Source: Linepithema humile (taxonomy: Eukaryota > Arthropoda > Insecta > Hymenoptera > Formicidae). From it: a stretch of 64,000 nt of DNA. Numbering within the stretch: position 1 is the first letter of the stretch; the number at the start of each line of letters is the position of its first letter. Positions 21,798 to 35,200 of the stretch are shown here, one piece after another. The DNA lies in NCBI RefSeq assembly GCF_040581485.1, contig NC_090131.1, positions 30,874,032 through 30,938,031 of the forward strand, read 5' to 3'. The translations under genes and the position numbers were made by a program. Under the pieces are notes generated by a model. That model was not told where the DNA came from and did no database searches. It worked only from the letters and a program-made list of their open reading frames with translations.

Positions 21798-24700
21798 CTG
21801 TAAATAAAAAGACGTGTAATATGGATAATGTTATTATAATTTCATGATTATATAATAAGACCAACCTTTAGCGTAAGCGTAGTCGGCTATTTTAACCGCG
21901 ATATCAATAGAGCACTCGCGAATACTATTTAATGGTGGATATAAACTGCCCCTTTTGAGATCCTCATCTTTCACATGATCGGCGACAGTTTGTGCCGAGA
22001 TCAAGAACAAATCTTCGGTAATGTGATGAACTCCGGTCGCGATAACGCCCAAAGCGATACCGGGGAAGATGTATGCGTTATTACCTTGTCCAGGCTTGTA
22101 CGTCTTTCCGTCATATTTGACTTCGCCGAATGGCGAACCAGAGGAAAATATACATCTACCCTAAAATCCAAATACGCTTGATTGCACACACTGAATATAG
22201 AAAGAAAGCAGAGTTATAAATGCATTATTTTCATCTGAGATTTAAAATTGAATAATATTCATACGTCGGTATGATCGTACGCCTGCTGCGCCGTACATTC
22301 AGCTTTACTGGTTGGATTACTCAGAGCGAAGATCAACGGCCGCTCATTATTTTTTGCCATTTCTTTTAGCACCTCAGGAGTGAATGCTCCTGCCGCTGCC
22401 GAAGCACCTACGTAAACATTTCAATTTTACAACAAGATCGTTTCTCTTAGAAAAAAAAGCTGCTTACCTATCAATACAGTAGGTTTAATTTCCTTCACAA
22501 CTTCGATCAACGTCTTCATCACTTTGTGATCTTTCGCATACCAGATCTTGTGGCCCTCCAGATTACCTTCGGGCCGATTGTTCACAAGTAATCCGTCAAT
22601 GTCCATCATCCAGATGTTATCACGCGCTTGCTGCTCGGTGCATCCGTCAGCCTCCATTGCTTTGACGCAGAGATCAGCTATACCAATTGCTGCCTACAGT
22701 TGAATAGAATAAATATTGCTATATTATTATTCTTTAAATGAAGACGTAAATATTGCAATGTTTTATTACGCTATTACGGAAATTTACATACCTCTCCAGC
22801 GCCCAGGAAGACAAACTTATTATCCGACATCCTTTTCTTAGTTATTCTTTTTGATGCCAAGATTCCAGCCACCGCAACCGCAGCCGTACCTTGTATGTCA
22901 TCGTTGAACGTACAATACTTATTTCTATATTTGTCTAAGAATCGGAAGGCATTGTGGTTTCCAAAGTCTTCAAACTGAAACATATAAAACGTGCATGTCG
23001 TACGCACCATAAAATTGTTTCATAAAATTTGGATTAACGACTCACGTGACACATCACATACATCTGAAAGTGTACATATGATAACTGTATATGTAGCTTA
23101 CTTGAATAAGAACGTTTTGTCCGTACTTTTGCACGCAGGCAGCCATAAATTCGTCGATTAATTCGTCATACTCGGCACCTTGACTTCTAGGTTTGTTGAG
23201 ACCAATGTAATGAGGATCGTTTCTCAGTTGTTCATTATTGGTGCCTACATCGATAGTGATAGGTAGACATTGGTGAGGTTTAATGCCAGCTAGAGCTGTG
23301 TAAAGCGCTAGTTTTCCAACAGGAATACCCATGCCGCAAGCTCCAAGGTCACCGAGACCTAAAATTCGCTCGCCATCTGTTACACATATCGCTCGCACCG
23401 CTTGTTCTGGCCTGGCAATGCGATAGAAATTGTCATAGAAGAAGATAGATAGAAATTGTCGTATACAAACTAACGCGCTATGTGTGAGATAGTCATTCTT
23501 TTTTGCTTTGTGTAACATAACGAAACGCGATGCGTGTGCTGTATATCGCGTGAAATTCTATTTTTAGCAAATACATGCCAGATGCGCACTTTCCGTTCAA
23601 ACTCTATTCTACAAAATGTGCGTCCTTACGAATCAACTGTGTTCTGTTTTAATAATGATTATTTCTTAATCAATCGTGTAATATTAAAATGTTAATGATA
23701 AAAAAGTTACAGATGTATTTAACCCGTATCTTTTTGCAATTGATAACTATTTGATGCATTTTTTTTTAATACTAACCAATTATTCAGAATTTCATAAATA
23801 TGACCCTTATCGTATATAGTGATGAAGAGTCCGCGAGGTCTGCGATAAATTACGCCGAACTTTTGGCAGGCCAAACCGACAGTAGGTGTATAGACAATTG
23901 GCATCATCTGTTCGATATTCTCGCTTAACAAGCGGAAAAATAATCTTTCGTTCCTTTCCTAGAAATTATTTAGAGAAAATTTAGGGTAATCTTAGACATA
24001 CGAGTATAGAATAAAAGATATTTGCTATTTTTACTTGAAGTTCCACGAGATACAGATATCGGTTCAAATCCTCCGAATATTTCATTACTGAAGCTTTGCA
24101 CAGAGCCAGCTGTTCTTCTTGAGTCTTGAATCTGGGAGGCTGCAAGCCATGTATCCCTAAAGCTATCCTTTCTTTCAAGGTGAATGCCAAGCCCTGTTAT
24201 TATTATAAAATGTTTATGTTAATATCGTATTTACTGCGCTGAGGAAACTTTAAACGAAGCGATAGAGTTAACGGTACCTTGTTAAGTCGAGGATCTCTGA
24301 GATGTCCGATTCCCTTTACCATATTTATTGGTATTACATCTCCCGAGACTTCGTGAATATTCCTCTGTTGGACATCCTTTGTGGTAGCATACAAAGGTAG
24401 AAGCGTCCGCGTCCATGATCCTCCACAATTTCTGCCACTGGCCGATCTAAAAATATATACGATAAAATCTGCATATCTCAGAAACTGCGTAAATTGATAT
24501 TTAATATTGATATTTTGCAAAAAATAAAACGGGAAACTTTTAATTTATCGGCAATAAAACTGACCTCAACTGCGCAACGTTAAAAATGTCGCCAATTTAT
24601 TACTATAGTTAATAATATAAATAGTGAGTCATTCAGCTAAAATTTATGATCTTATACGCATGAGAACCCACTGAAAAGTTTTTTATTCTGAGAATAATAT

Positions 24701-27700
24701 AATTTATCTCATTTTTACTCAGTAAATAATAATTAGTAATTAATATGTCGTTTGATAATAATTCAAGAAGCGGTATTAGATGTTGATTCATCAGAATTCA
24801 GCAGATAAGTTGCTCTTATCAATGTATGCGCTCTCATAAGGCTCGTTGACAAAGAACAGGTTTTATATTATACGAGCATCTGATGCAAATATAATTCTTT
24901 GATCGTAGATTATTTTAAAACACTCAAGGAAGTGGTTCCTTAGAGATAAGGTCGCAGACTAAATTTATATACTTTTTTTGGTACACATATACACTTTTAT
25001 TCGCGTAAAGCGAATATTTCATTGATAATTTTCTTATATTTCTTATACAATAATTTTCTGTTCAAGTAGCTTATAAAATCGATAACTATACATATACGAT
25101 GGAATAACTATATACATATACGATATACTATACGTATACGATAGAATATAACCAGGGACAATGATTAGATAAAAATTCGTCGAATATTAGAATTAAAGCC
25201 TGCTCACAACGAGTATCTTATGTCCGCAAGATTATTCAACACAGACTGATCCCCCGCCGCTTGAGAACCAAAGCGGGTTATGCTATTATTATTTTCGTGG
25301 CATAAAGCCAGGTTTAAAGAAATAATCGTGTGAAATCTGTCGAGATGGTTTAATACATATATATTTCTTTTAGCTGTAACTTCGACATATGGCAGAAAAT
25401 ATTAGCCTGCATTAGCACGCCACACATTTAACGTCAATAGATCGGTCGAGAATAAAAATGTTGCCTTTGTAAAATACATTACTTCAAATTAAAGCAGCAC
25501 ATCTACAATAAATGTTTGTAGTTTTAGTTTTATCAGATCATTTTAAAAATAATCTTTTTCCAAAATGTATTTATAATTAATAAAAAAGTTAAAAAAAAAA
25601 AACGTATTCAGTGATTAAAATATGGTAAATTATCAAATAAAGAACATTTGCGACATTTTATACATTTTACAAATTTGATAAGGACAACAATGCAACAATA
25701 AAGAAAATGCAACAGTCGAAGAAAAGAAATGAAATACATCTTTAATCCGTAATGGAGTCTTGAGTGTGTAAAAAAAATAATTTTTTAAATTCAGAAGTAA
25801 TTTCTCAATTGGAAATATACGCAATCTGATCGTCCCCTAAATAATGATGTTCTATAATCAAAATGCAACGAAAGCCTTGGATAGAATCAATATATCATTA
25901 TACATACATCATAATACATCATATTATCAAAATATTAAGCATAGACAGAGTAGTTACTTTTCCATCTCAGATTAACTTATAATAATAAATTCTTTCTTTA
26001 AGCATTTGTGAATGGAGTTGCAAAATATGTAGATGAAGCAACGTGCGATGAAACCATCGTTTTACGTTGTCCCACATTGTCATAATAATCGAGTGGCAGT
26101 TCCGATCTGTTAAACGATTCATGGCGAGGCTTATATAGCCCTCCTACGTTGTCATAGTTTCCTCATTGTTATGCGAGCGAAATCATATCGCATATCTCAC
26201 ATTTGTAGTGGTTGTACACTCATATTATTTTACGCGAATGCGAATTAAAATATTACTAACTATACTGTGATGAAAGAGAGATATAAGCAAAATGAATTAA
26301 TTTGACTTACATATATATACAAAATGGTTCTATAATTATAATTATGTAATTCTTCGCGCCAACTTAATGAGTTCTATAAATATCTGACACACCAAAATCA
26401 TCAGTGACATAAGGCAGCGCGGTTTTAACAGTGATGTAATCAAAGTTTCTACGACCAGTTGTGTCGAAGTATTGCTGTTATTGCATATCCTGACTTTTTC
26501 TAGTTCTGATCGATCGACTGTGACTCTAGCAGTATTGATTTACATGTCATGGACATTTGAAACGTTTTGATATCCTAAAGAGATTTAATCTAGTAATATT
26601 TGACCCTAGTAGAGTAAGTTTAAACTTTATACTATGAACGTTTTTAGCTTGCAAATTTAAATTAATCATTGTCGCGCGTACACTAATAAAGCTGATTACC
26701 AACGGTAATAAATTACGCACTCTTTAAGAGAAACGATATACACACTAATTATTATCAATATTATCAGTGGTAGTTTGCTAAAAATAAGGATTAACAAATA
26801 AAATTTTTATGCAACTGAGAGAACTGGAATATAAAATAAACTTTTCTAGATAAAAATTATAAAATTATGTAAAACGTACAAATATTCATGTTACTAAGAG
26901 ATAACGATTAAAGCAATGTGATTAAACTCTTAAATTAAAAATTCTTACTATTGAAAAAAAACTAAGTAAAAATTTCTGTTATTTACATACAGATTTGCGA
27001 GAAGTAAACAGCTATTATTTCTACTGTAAATATATAATAAATTTCCATAAGAGATAAATAAATTTTTAAATAAACAAAATTTTAATCAGATAAAAAAATA
27101 CTAAAAATGATAATTTATCGGAGTTGCATCTAATTGCACTATGTTATGTCATACTTACGAAGCAAGACGACATGTGTACAAAATTGTTGAACAATTAGGA
27201 AGTGACATTTGATTAATTTGCATAGATAATCAATGAAGTACATCTCACGATCCGTGAAACACAATCAGCCGAGTATCATAAATTAGATCGAAGAATACGC
27301 GTGTGCACATGATAGGTAATTAGATACATCTATTAAATGTTCGCTTGCCGCAGGCAAGACGCGATGTAATTACGTCCATATCGTTTCTCTATTATATCGA
27401 TCATCTCAAATCATACGTAGATAATTTCAATGATAAGTCATGTTTGCAATTAGCCATGATAACAGCAGCGCCACGATAAAAGAAAATTAAGTCGTCGTAA
27501 TTACATGAAATAATACGATCATAAAATTAAAAAATTCCCTTCTTACATGGGATATCTCTCTAAAATAATACTGTTTATATTTAATTATTGCCAATTTATA
27601 TATTTGTGAATGTTTACATTTTCTTTGCATTTTTTCGCTAAAATTAATTTGTTTTAGAAAATTTCTGTCATGTTCGCGGTGTTTAAAAAATATTAACAAA

Positions 27701-28950
27701 CTGTTTTATTACGTTTTGCTGCTGAGTTTTAGTCATATGATTTTCTGCATTTTTCGCGCTTGGTTGACCTTTAAAAAGTCGTTGGACACCGGGGCGTTCT
27801 TTTTCTTCCATTTATCGCGCACAAACATCACCGTGTATCATTGTATGCTCCATGTGACAGTTTCCGGAACAGCAGCCACCGTTTTTACCTTGACTTTAAG
27901 TCGTGAGATTGTCAATAGTCTTTCGACTTTCCTTGACTTTTCTTTCATAATAAAACCAACAAAATGTGAAGTAATATTGTTTCGCAATCATTTAAAAAAA
28001 TTACGGGACATTGTTTCAGAGGAAAAGAACTTAGTTTTACATATTAACACGTTCAATGTTCAACGATACGATAAACAATAAGGAACATCTGAAACAATCA
28101 AAGAAATTGTGATAAGAGTTCCTTATTTGCATACATTTTTGTTTGCAGTTAAAGTTATCGATTGATTTCGCATTTAAAAGCACTTGAAAATAAATTACCG
28201 AAGTTTACGTGCAAATTTTCCTAGAGTTTGGATGAACTGTATCTAATCATTGCATTGAGATTTCTAATCAATCAGGATAAAAATTTCTAAGATAAATCAT
28301 GTTGGTAAATTCTTATAATATGAAAAATATCAAAGCTAATTTCTGGAACACAACAACCACTGGGCAATATAATTTAACCGATACACAGCAAACACGACAA
28401 AAGAATTAATTTCTCTGACTCTGTCAATATTTAAGGCCACGAGCCCGGTGAAGGCCGGGAAGAGTGCGAAGAAGCGCGCAAGAGCGCAAAAGAACGCGGA
28501 AGAGCGTGGAAGAGCGCGGAAGAGTACGAAAGAGCGCGTGGAAGCGAGCTATCAGCGACGAAAACACCTGGACAAAAGCGCGATGCGATCTTCGTCTCGG
28601 TAACGGTTTGCCGCAGCGTAACGAGCCAGTAACCTGGCTTCTTTGCTTGGTATTGATCGCTTAGTCGTCGGAGCGCTCCTATTTTCAGCACTGCATTGCA
28701 GGCCGTGTGAGTCAGGTTACACGGTTCTCCTCTCGAATAATCGTCTTCCTATGTCCGCAAAGGGCTCGCCCATCCCGTTTAACTCGTGTATACACCTATA
28801 CGTGCACGTTTATCAACGGCTTGTCGTGCTGACGACTCGCGGTGCTGATAGATTGCAGATCTTCCGGTGGTCCGAGTAGGGACGATCAGATGTGTCGAGC
28901 GCAAAATTTTTTTCTGGTACTCACATTATAGACCTCTGCAGGACGAACAT
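21649..28950 (-). CDS. Men: NADP-dependent malic enzyme, complete
   Basis: Ten coding exons (28950-28925, 24446-24278, 24193-24035, 23958-23777, 23411-23102, 22974-22792, 22693-22468, 22407-22265, 22160-21866, 21797-21649) join in frame to 613 residues. The enzyme decarboxylates malate to pyruvate and yields NADPH. Visible signatures: VYTPTVGLAC with the catalytic Tyr (about 141), GMGIPVGKLALY with the catalytic Lys (about 212), divalent-metal ligands in FEDF (Glu284, Asp285) and FNDDIQGTA (Asp308), the nucleotide-binding loop FLGAGEAAIG (about 338-347), and ALSNPTSKAEC. Human ME1 is 572 aa, and the excess is at the N-terminus. The first about 30 residues have Arg and Ser but no acidic residue (MFVLQRSIISASGRNCGGSW), which suggests a mitochondrial presequence; a cytosolic form from another first exon is possible. 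Convergent with RWDD1. Confidence 0.96.
21866..22160 (-). CDS. Men: Men coding exon 9
   Basis: GRCIFSSGSPFGEVKYDGKT, then YKPGQGNNAYIFPGIALGV and SLYPPLNSIRECSIDIAVKI, ending YAK plus one base at donor GTTGGT. Confidence 0.95.
22265..22407 (-). CDS. Men: Men coding exon 8
   Basis: Continues GASAAAGAFTPEVLKEMAK and ERPLIFALSNPTSKAECTAQ, ending YDHTD at donor GTATGA. The ALSNPTSKAEC block is family-invariant. Confidence 0.95.
22468..22693 (-). CDS. Men: Men coding exon 7
   Basis: Begins AAIGIADLCVKAMEADGCTE, completing the GAGEAAIG loop, and ends IKPTVLI plus one base at donor GTAAGC. Confidence 0.95.
22792..22974 (-). CDS. Men: Men coding exon 6 (metal site)
   Basis: 61 codons, from FEDFGNHNAFRFLDKY to FVFLGAGE. 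It carries the metal ligands in FEDF and FNDDIQGTA and the first half of the dinucleotide-binding loop. Confidence 0.95.
23102..23411 (-). CDS. Men: Men coding exon 5 (catalytic Lys)
   Basis: Completes Trp179, then PEQAVRAICVTDGERILGLG and GMGIPVGKLALYTALAG, and ends QNVLIQ at donor GTAAGC. It is the largest exon and carries the catalytic lysine. Confidence 0.95.
23777..23958 (-). CDS. Men: Men coding exon 4 (catalytic Tyr)
   Basis: ERNERLFFRLLSENIEQMMP, then IVYTPTVGLACQKF and RRPRGLFITIYDKGH, ending NN plus two bases of Trp at donor GTTAGT. Contains the catalytic tyrosine. Confidence 0.95.
24035..24193 (-). CDS. Men: Men coding exon 3
   Basis: 53 codons, GLAFTLKERIALGIHGL through YLVELQ. 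Phase 0 at both ends; donor GTAAAA. Confidence 0.95.
24278..24446 (-). CDS. Men: Men coding exon 2
   Basis: Opens with one base completing the split codon and ends RDPRLNK at donor GTACCG. It holds QQRNIHEVSGDVIPINMVKG and HLRDPRLNK, the conserved start of the mature malic enzyme. Confidence 0.94.
24447..28924. other. Men intron 1 (4.5 kb)
   Basis: AT-rich. It contains clustered TATACGAT-like short repeats at about 25085-25150. The longest frames (27487-27699 minus, 27716-28081 plus) have low-complexity composition and no recognisable motif. The GC-rich 28458-28547 repeat lies near its upstream end. Confidence 0.75.
28458..28547. repeat. Degenerate 10-bp tandem repeat
   Basis: About nine units of consensus GGAAGAGCGC with 1-3 substitutions each, in strict 10-bp register. 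It lies in Men intron 1 about 380 bp downstream of the start codon. Period 10 matches one DNA helical turn. Confidence 0.8.
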
Positions 28951-29200
28951 CTCGTTCTCTCCTCGTGTACCTCGCAGCTGATCGCACCTCCCACCCAACA
29001 GGATCGGCACGCGACTGCGCGTTTTCGGAAATGCCAACCGCGCCGTGTCGTTTTGCGCTCGCGTCGCGTTGCGACTCGCGCGGCTGCCTCGCAGCAGCTT
29101 GCTTTGTCGACGAGTACGACAAAGGCGCGTTAGGAGGTGTAATGTGTGGCGCTCTACTATGTCGTTTAAAGCAGAAAAACTAGAAAAAGAATTAAAAATT
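28560..29200 (-). promoter_or_regulatory. GC-rich Men promoter / 5' UTR region
   Basis: A GC- and CpG-rich patch of about 0.6 kb around Men exon 1, flanked on both sides by AT-rich DNA. The 5' UTR and start site probably lie at 28.95-29.2 kb. No TATA box is evident. Several overlapping frames on both strands here are explained by low TA content. Confidence 0.45.
28925..28950 (-). CDS. Men: Men coding exon 1 (26 coding nt, presequence)
   Basis: ATG TTC GTC CTG CAG AGG TCT ATA plus AT, then donor GTGAGT. Phase 2 fits the single base that opens exon 2 (giving Ile, then SASGRNCGG). The exon lies in a GC-rich promoter-like patch 4.5 kb upstream of the rest. I found no in-frame stop close upstream, so a longer N-terminus is not strictly excluded, but this is the first in-frame ATG I see. 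The join is inferred from phase and context. Confidence 0.65.
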
Positions 29201-32200
29201 CAAAACTTTGTCTGCGACTACGTTATGTCTCCTTAGATTCTAATCTGCGCTTATAATTATCTGATCAACCTGATTTAATCTTTAATTATTTCATCTGTAA
29301 TAAAAAGATACAGTTAATATAATTGTGAGCTAATAATTAATATAATTGATATACTGCATAGAATAATACATTAAATATTTTTAAATTTACAACTGTATAA
29401 AATTTACATCAAAACATGGCTTTGTCATTGAAAAAAGTATAAGAGAAAATGTCTAAGGATATATGAATATTATATCATTTCTATCAAGAATTTGTATATA
29501 ATCACTATTTTTTATTGCTTATAAAAATAACATTCTGTATAAAGGCTTTTGGTACTTATACTCTTTTCAACGTCAAAGTCTCAGTTATTCTGTAAAATAT
29601 AGATTCATGATTCATTTGCAAAAAATCGTCGTCATTTAACATATACGTAGATGTTTACAAAAATACAATTTTAAGATATTTTAATAAAATTTTGTATAAG
29701 ATACAGTCGAATATTCTCATTCGATAGAAATGTGTAATATTTTTTTTTACCTCAAAGAGATGTATCCCTTGTGCGTATTCGTTTTATACAAAACACAGCT
29801 CTGTTTATTCACCGACAGATAGTGCATGCAGTTGGATCAAGTTGTAACGATGATAGGAAATGATCTGACCGACCAGACAGCGGCACCTACCTCCGTGGAA
29901 AGTCGGTTATACGCTGTTTTATCTAAACCTAGGCTATAAATAATGTTTTATACTTTATACTATTTTCGACGCTCAATATTAATATCATTTGCTGATAATA
30001 TGATAAAAGAAATTTATGAATGTAATGACTATTTTGAAATGTAAAATGCAATCAATGCAGATTAATACATAGAATGATTGATTATTTATGTAATTTTGAT
30101 GCAAACTATTAGTACAAACTGCATTCTAGTTATAATTAATTAGAAATAATTGAATATTATACCAATTATAACTTTATCAATTCAAATAATTATAATCCCA
30201 AATATTATTAATTTTATATAATCATCAATTATAGTATGTAAGCTATAATAATTAAAGAATGATTATTAGAAATTAGTTATTTATATTGTCTCCCATATGC
30301 CATGAATATTTCACACAGATGTGATACCTAAGAGCTATGAATAAATATTTAAGTTTCTCCTTTCTGAGATGAGGTCTCCTTCTATTTTCTGCTCGAGTAA
30401 ATGATTATGTATTTGAACATACTATGCGGTTTCCAGCGGATTTCGCTCAGATAAATAGAGTTCGTTATAATGTCTTGGGTTCTAAATACCAAGGATAATT
30501 ACCTCAAACAATTATGCTGAGACGTTAATGCGTTGTAAGAGGGTTTCTCGTTTCGTAGCTCCTTAAGCGACAAGGCGGTCCTCCTTTGCGCGCTTAACGA
30601 TCTAGTAGAGTTACGACGGAGTTTAACCGCCTCTTCAGCATTATAGGTTCGTTTCCTGGTTGGAGGAACTAGACGGATAGGAGAACTTTATTGATTACGT
30701 ATCGATGCCCAAAAGTTTTCGTCTGGCGTTGATGAGGTGACAACAAATCATATAGATGTCTGTGAACCAATTCACAGTATGTCTTTGATCAACTGTTCAT
30801 AAATATTAAAATATTAACGTAGTATTATATCTAATGATTCTTTTATAATTATCTCAGATTTGGCATTCTAAAATAAGTTTAGCAACGTCCAGTATATTCA
30901 AGATATAATGTATATAACATAAACTCCCCTCTGACAATGTATTTTCTTAAGCTATAATAAAATACAGAATTTTTATATAATATAATATAATATACTCACA
31001 TGTGTGTGTGATTATCAAAAGCATTTTTAGAAACAGATATTTACAAATAAGTAAATACATCAGAGAGCTAATTAAAAATGCTATCTCTTGAAAAAAGTGC
31101 ATAAAATGTAAAATATTTTTTAGAATATAATAATCCTATGATAATCCACAATCTCATTAATTCTTTCGGTGCAGACGGGTACATATGCGGTCTGAAGAAC
31201 GTTTATTACAACCGCAAAGTGCATATTTACATGCCATCCCCTAACCTATAAATCTGGCAAACCGGGCTGATAGCAACTATTTCGCATTGTTATGCTAAGT
31301 ACCAAAATTAATTTCGCTTTTGTGTTTTAATGGATAATATTTTTTAAATAAATTACCTGAGATAAATGATTCTGGCCTTATCAGATGTACTAGACTCTTG
31401 TTTCCATATGATACTTGTTTCCCGCGAAATTGATAATCACATCGATCCCTGATTGTATGTATCTCGAGTGATTCCGACGCAGATCGAAGTCGACCGATCA
31501 CACTGCCACGTTATGGACAGGTATTTTATGTAGGTCAATGCCCCACCACGGCTGATCCTAGACAGTATTAATAACTTCCGCATTCTTACGCGTGCCGGCA
31601 CGTGCCGCCACGCGCCGCGCGCGTTTTTTTCGCATATCATGCATTCCGATGCGTCATCCGCATCTAATTAAAACGATGCACCTGCCGGATTTTCAAAACG
31701 CTATAACTCAGTGAAAAATTAACGTAGCGACATGCAACAAAAACGGATCTTCTCAGTTCTGCACGCTGCAGATACTTATGTACACTACACATGCTCTTAT
31801 CATGACACACATATCTATCATATGTATTAGATTCAGATAAAATTCGATAATTTATATAATCCGAATTGTTAGAAGCAAAGAAAAATATCGCTAGAAAACT
31901 TTTTAATAAATCTAAAATCAATATTAACAAGTCCACTGCCGCGGTAATGGTATTGTAATACGAGTAGTATATTAAAAATGGAATTGTGTAGAGGAGATGG
32001 TATTAAAAAATATAATAGAAGGAACAACCATATAATTGGCGTATGGATTCATACGTGAAGGTTTATTAGGACAGTAACGATGATTGCATTACATTCTCGT
32101 AACTTATGTGTGAGACGATCGGGCAAGAGCCTCAAAACAGAATAAGAAAATACATCCGCTGCGTTCAGCGAATATCGAAGTCGGTGCTCCGATCAACGAA

Positions 32201-35200
32201 CTGTTGCCCTTTGTTCCGGAACACGACTGCGATGCTTTCGGATAGTTTTAACCGCAGGACAAAGTTTGGAGCGCCCCAGGCGCAACTCGGATAACTCGAC
32301 TCGTAGGTCCCAGTATAATAGGCGGTATGAAGGGATAAAAGTCACATTTCTAGGATTCAGGAACGCACGCTGCCAGGCCGTCTCTGAACTTGTCGCCTGA
32401 TCACGAAGCAGTGTATCGCTATTTCCGATGATTAGTTCTTTTTAAGCTTAAATTAACAGTAAGAAAGAGATATACAATGCTGTCCATAGATTTGTGAATA
32501 TAAAACTAGCAAAGAATTTGTTCTTTCAAGTTCTTTTGAAGGCAGCATTGCATGCGTGTGAAATTTTTCTGTAGCTTTTTGCTTTTGTGATATATTGATG
32601 TAGAAAAAGGAAAAACAAACAATATCTCTCTTTTATTGATAATCTTTTTTTCATTCAAGTTTATTCATGTTCCCAAATTTGTATATGTGTGTGTTGTATG
32701 TATGGACAGTAGTATATCTCATAACAAATTGTCGCAGTTCTATCATTATAATCTATATGTATGTGTTACAATAAATTAACTCCCAATCGATCAATTGATT
32801 GTAAGTACCGGTCATGAAATTAATATTAATTTATACGTATCATAAAATTAATTTATGTGCATATGTTACAATAAATTAATTCCCAATCGATCAATTGATC
32901 GTAAGTACCGGTCAAAATTAGTGTCATTTCAATGAGGTATCGTAGTTAAGTGGTAACAGTTTATATTTTTTTTCAATTGTCAAAGCTGTGACGTACAATT
33001 TTTCACTGTTTTTTTCGGTTCGTGAATCACTAGTATAGGATGAGACAGTATGGCTATGTATAGTGACAGCAGTTGAAACGGATCGAATGTAACAATATTT
33101 ACATGGTGATAGTTACATATAAGCATTTTATAGTGCCAATTAGGTATTCAACTTACTAATAGTGTTGCCCTTTTCTTTTCTCTTATTTTACCATGGGAAT
33201 AACAGAAAACAAAGTGATTTCTAGTCACACATCTCACACACGCACAATTCCTTTTATTTTTCGCACACTCGTACAAGTCGTGTCATATGAGCACATACTC
33301 TTTTTTGCAAAAATCAACTAGAAATTCAGAAGAATTTTACCAACATATTATAAATCTATTTAAAAAATACTCACAATAGAGTCTAACGTACACAATGACA
33401 GTATTGCTACCTAGTTATGTATCTATAGATACACAATTTGATATCGAGTTCGTAGAAGTTTATTTTATTTCTCACTTGTATTATCTTCCATTGCTGATTT
33501 TCCACAGGAGCACGTACTCGGTCGCTCGAAATCGAGCTTTGCGCTTTTCGATATCCGATTTCCGTGTAAATGCAGTCAGTTATACTGACGTATGCCCACT
33601 GTGTGGAGAACTGTCGGAAAACGACACTATCTGGTTGTCATAATCGCTGTAATAAGCTCGAGGAAATATGTCGGGCCTATGACTTCCTTAATTTGTTTTG
33701 AAATCATTTTCCGAGAAAGCGGAGAAGCTTTAAGTTATGTTGACATAAACTCGAGTGCACTCGGCCGAATTTATATTGAGCTAGATTTCCTCGTTTCTCC
33801 AATTGTACAATTTTCACATAAATAATCCTATAACAAATTGTATTCGGCCAAGCGCTATTCTCATCGTATTTGCAGATATATTCCAATATAATTGAATAGT
33901 ATTAACATTAACAATTTTCAACTCGAATTATAATATAGATATTATAATATAGATTTGGTTCAAGATGTATCGTGCAGCAAATTGACATATATATTTGTTA
34001 ATATTGCATTGTCTTCAGTCTGTGCTTCAATAATCTCTCTAATCGATTTTATAATATAAAAATTCAAGCCTTTTATCGTTTCACCGTTTTTCTTATACCG
34101 ATTGGTGAATCTCTGGAATGAACCTTTGCTTTACGAAAATTTAATCATCGCATTGGATAAATGATATTTATAGGTTTATTCATCATTAAAATTTAATAGG
34201 GTTGACTATAATAATTGCGTTTTTTAATTTTTTATTTTGTTCGAGTAATTTATTTTAATACGGATTTAATAGCTTAATTGCCAATATGATAAAACATGAT
34301 ATAGATTCTCAATGAATAAAGGACGCCCATTAATTTCTTGCTCGGTGAAAATAATGAAAAATTGCTTTCTAATTTGTCAAAGAATCAGTTAAAGATCTTG
34401 CTTTAACATGAAAAACAATAATAGCGGACATTTCGTGTATTTGCAGGAAAATTGTATCGTAAAATATTAAATTTCAAGGCAATAGAAAATTTAACTCCCA
34501 ATTTATTATCTAATACACACATTGCAATCGATGATGATTCAATAAAAATGAGACTGAAATATACATTTATTATATTTTTCTTTCGTTTGTGTAATTTTAG
34601 CAAGTTGATGAGAAAATTGCTTCGTGCTAAACGCAATCGATTTTCCGCAACATCATCAAATGCAGATTGAAAGGAATTAGTAGATGCTAATGTTTCTGTG
34701 ATATTGAATTATGCAATATCGATGCAACCCGCAAGCTCAAAAAATGTTCCCAAAACGTTTCCCATTAGTCATTAGTAGCCCGTAAATTCGGTCGATCACG
34801 TATTGCTCATTATTAAAACATTCATCGCTGAAATCGTCCAACTGAACGTACATTTTTAAGATTTGCATGTTAATCACTCTCACATATTTCATTAAACGTG
34901 TCGATTACGTATTCTCATTGAATTCGAAATCCGAAATTTCGAATTATTCCGCAATTTTCCTGTTCAACGCTCGTTCGTTTCAAACAGGATGGCGATAAAG
35001 ACTTATTATTAACTATACGCTTTCTCTAAAATCCCATGATGTGATCGGCGGATAATAGCACCTTGAGGATCTAATTATCGCATACGAATGTCGAAATACG
35101 CTTTCGCGTATGATCAGACTTGCTTTTGTCTCTAATAAACTAAGAAAGAACGGGAACATCACAGTCGTATAGAGGATGTAGTATTACGTCCGTCTGTGGA

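Noticed and set aside
30540..30720. GC-richer island in AT-rich DNA that might be a tRNA or exon
   Set aside because: No cloverleaf or B-box could be drawn, and the minus-strand frames contain stops.
32106..32294. Possible exon on either strand with readable frames
   Set aside because: Readable on both strands, no splice sites of matching phase, and no CUB or other domain.
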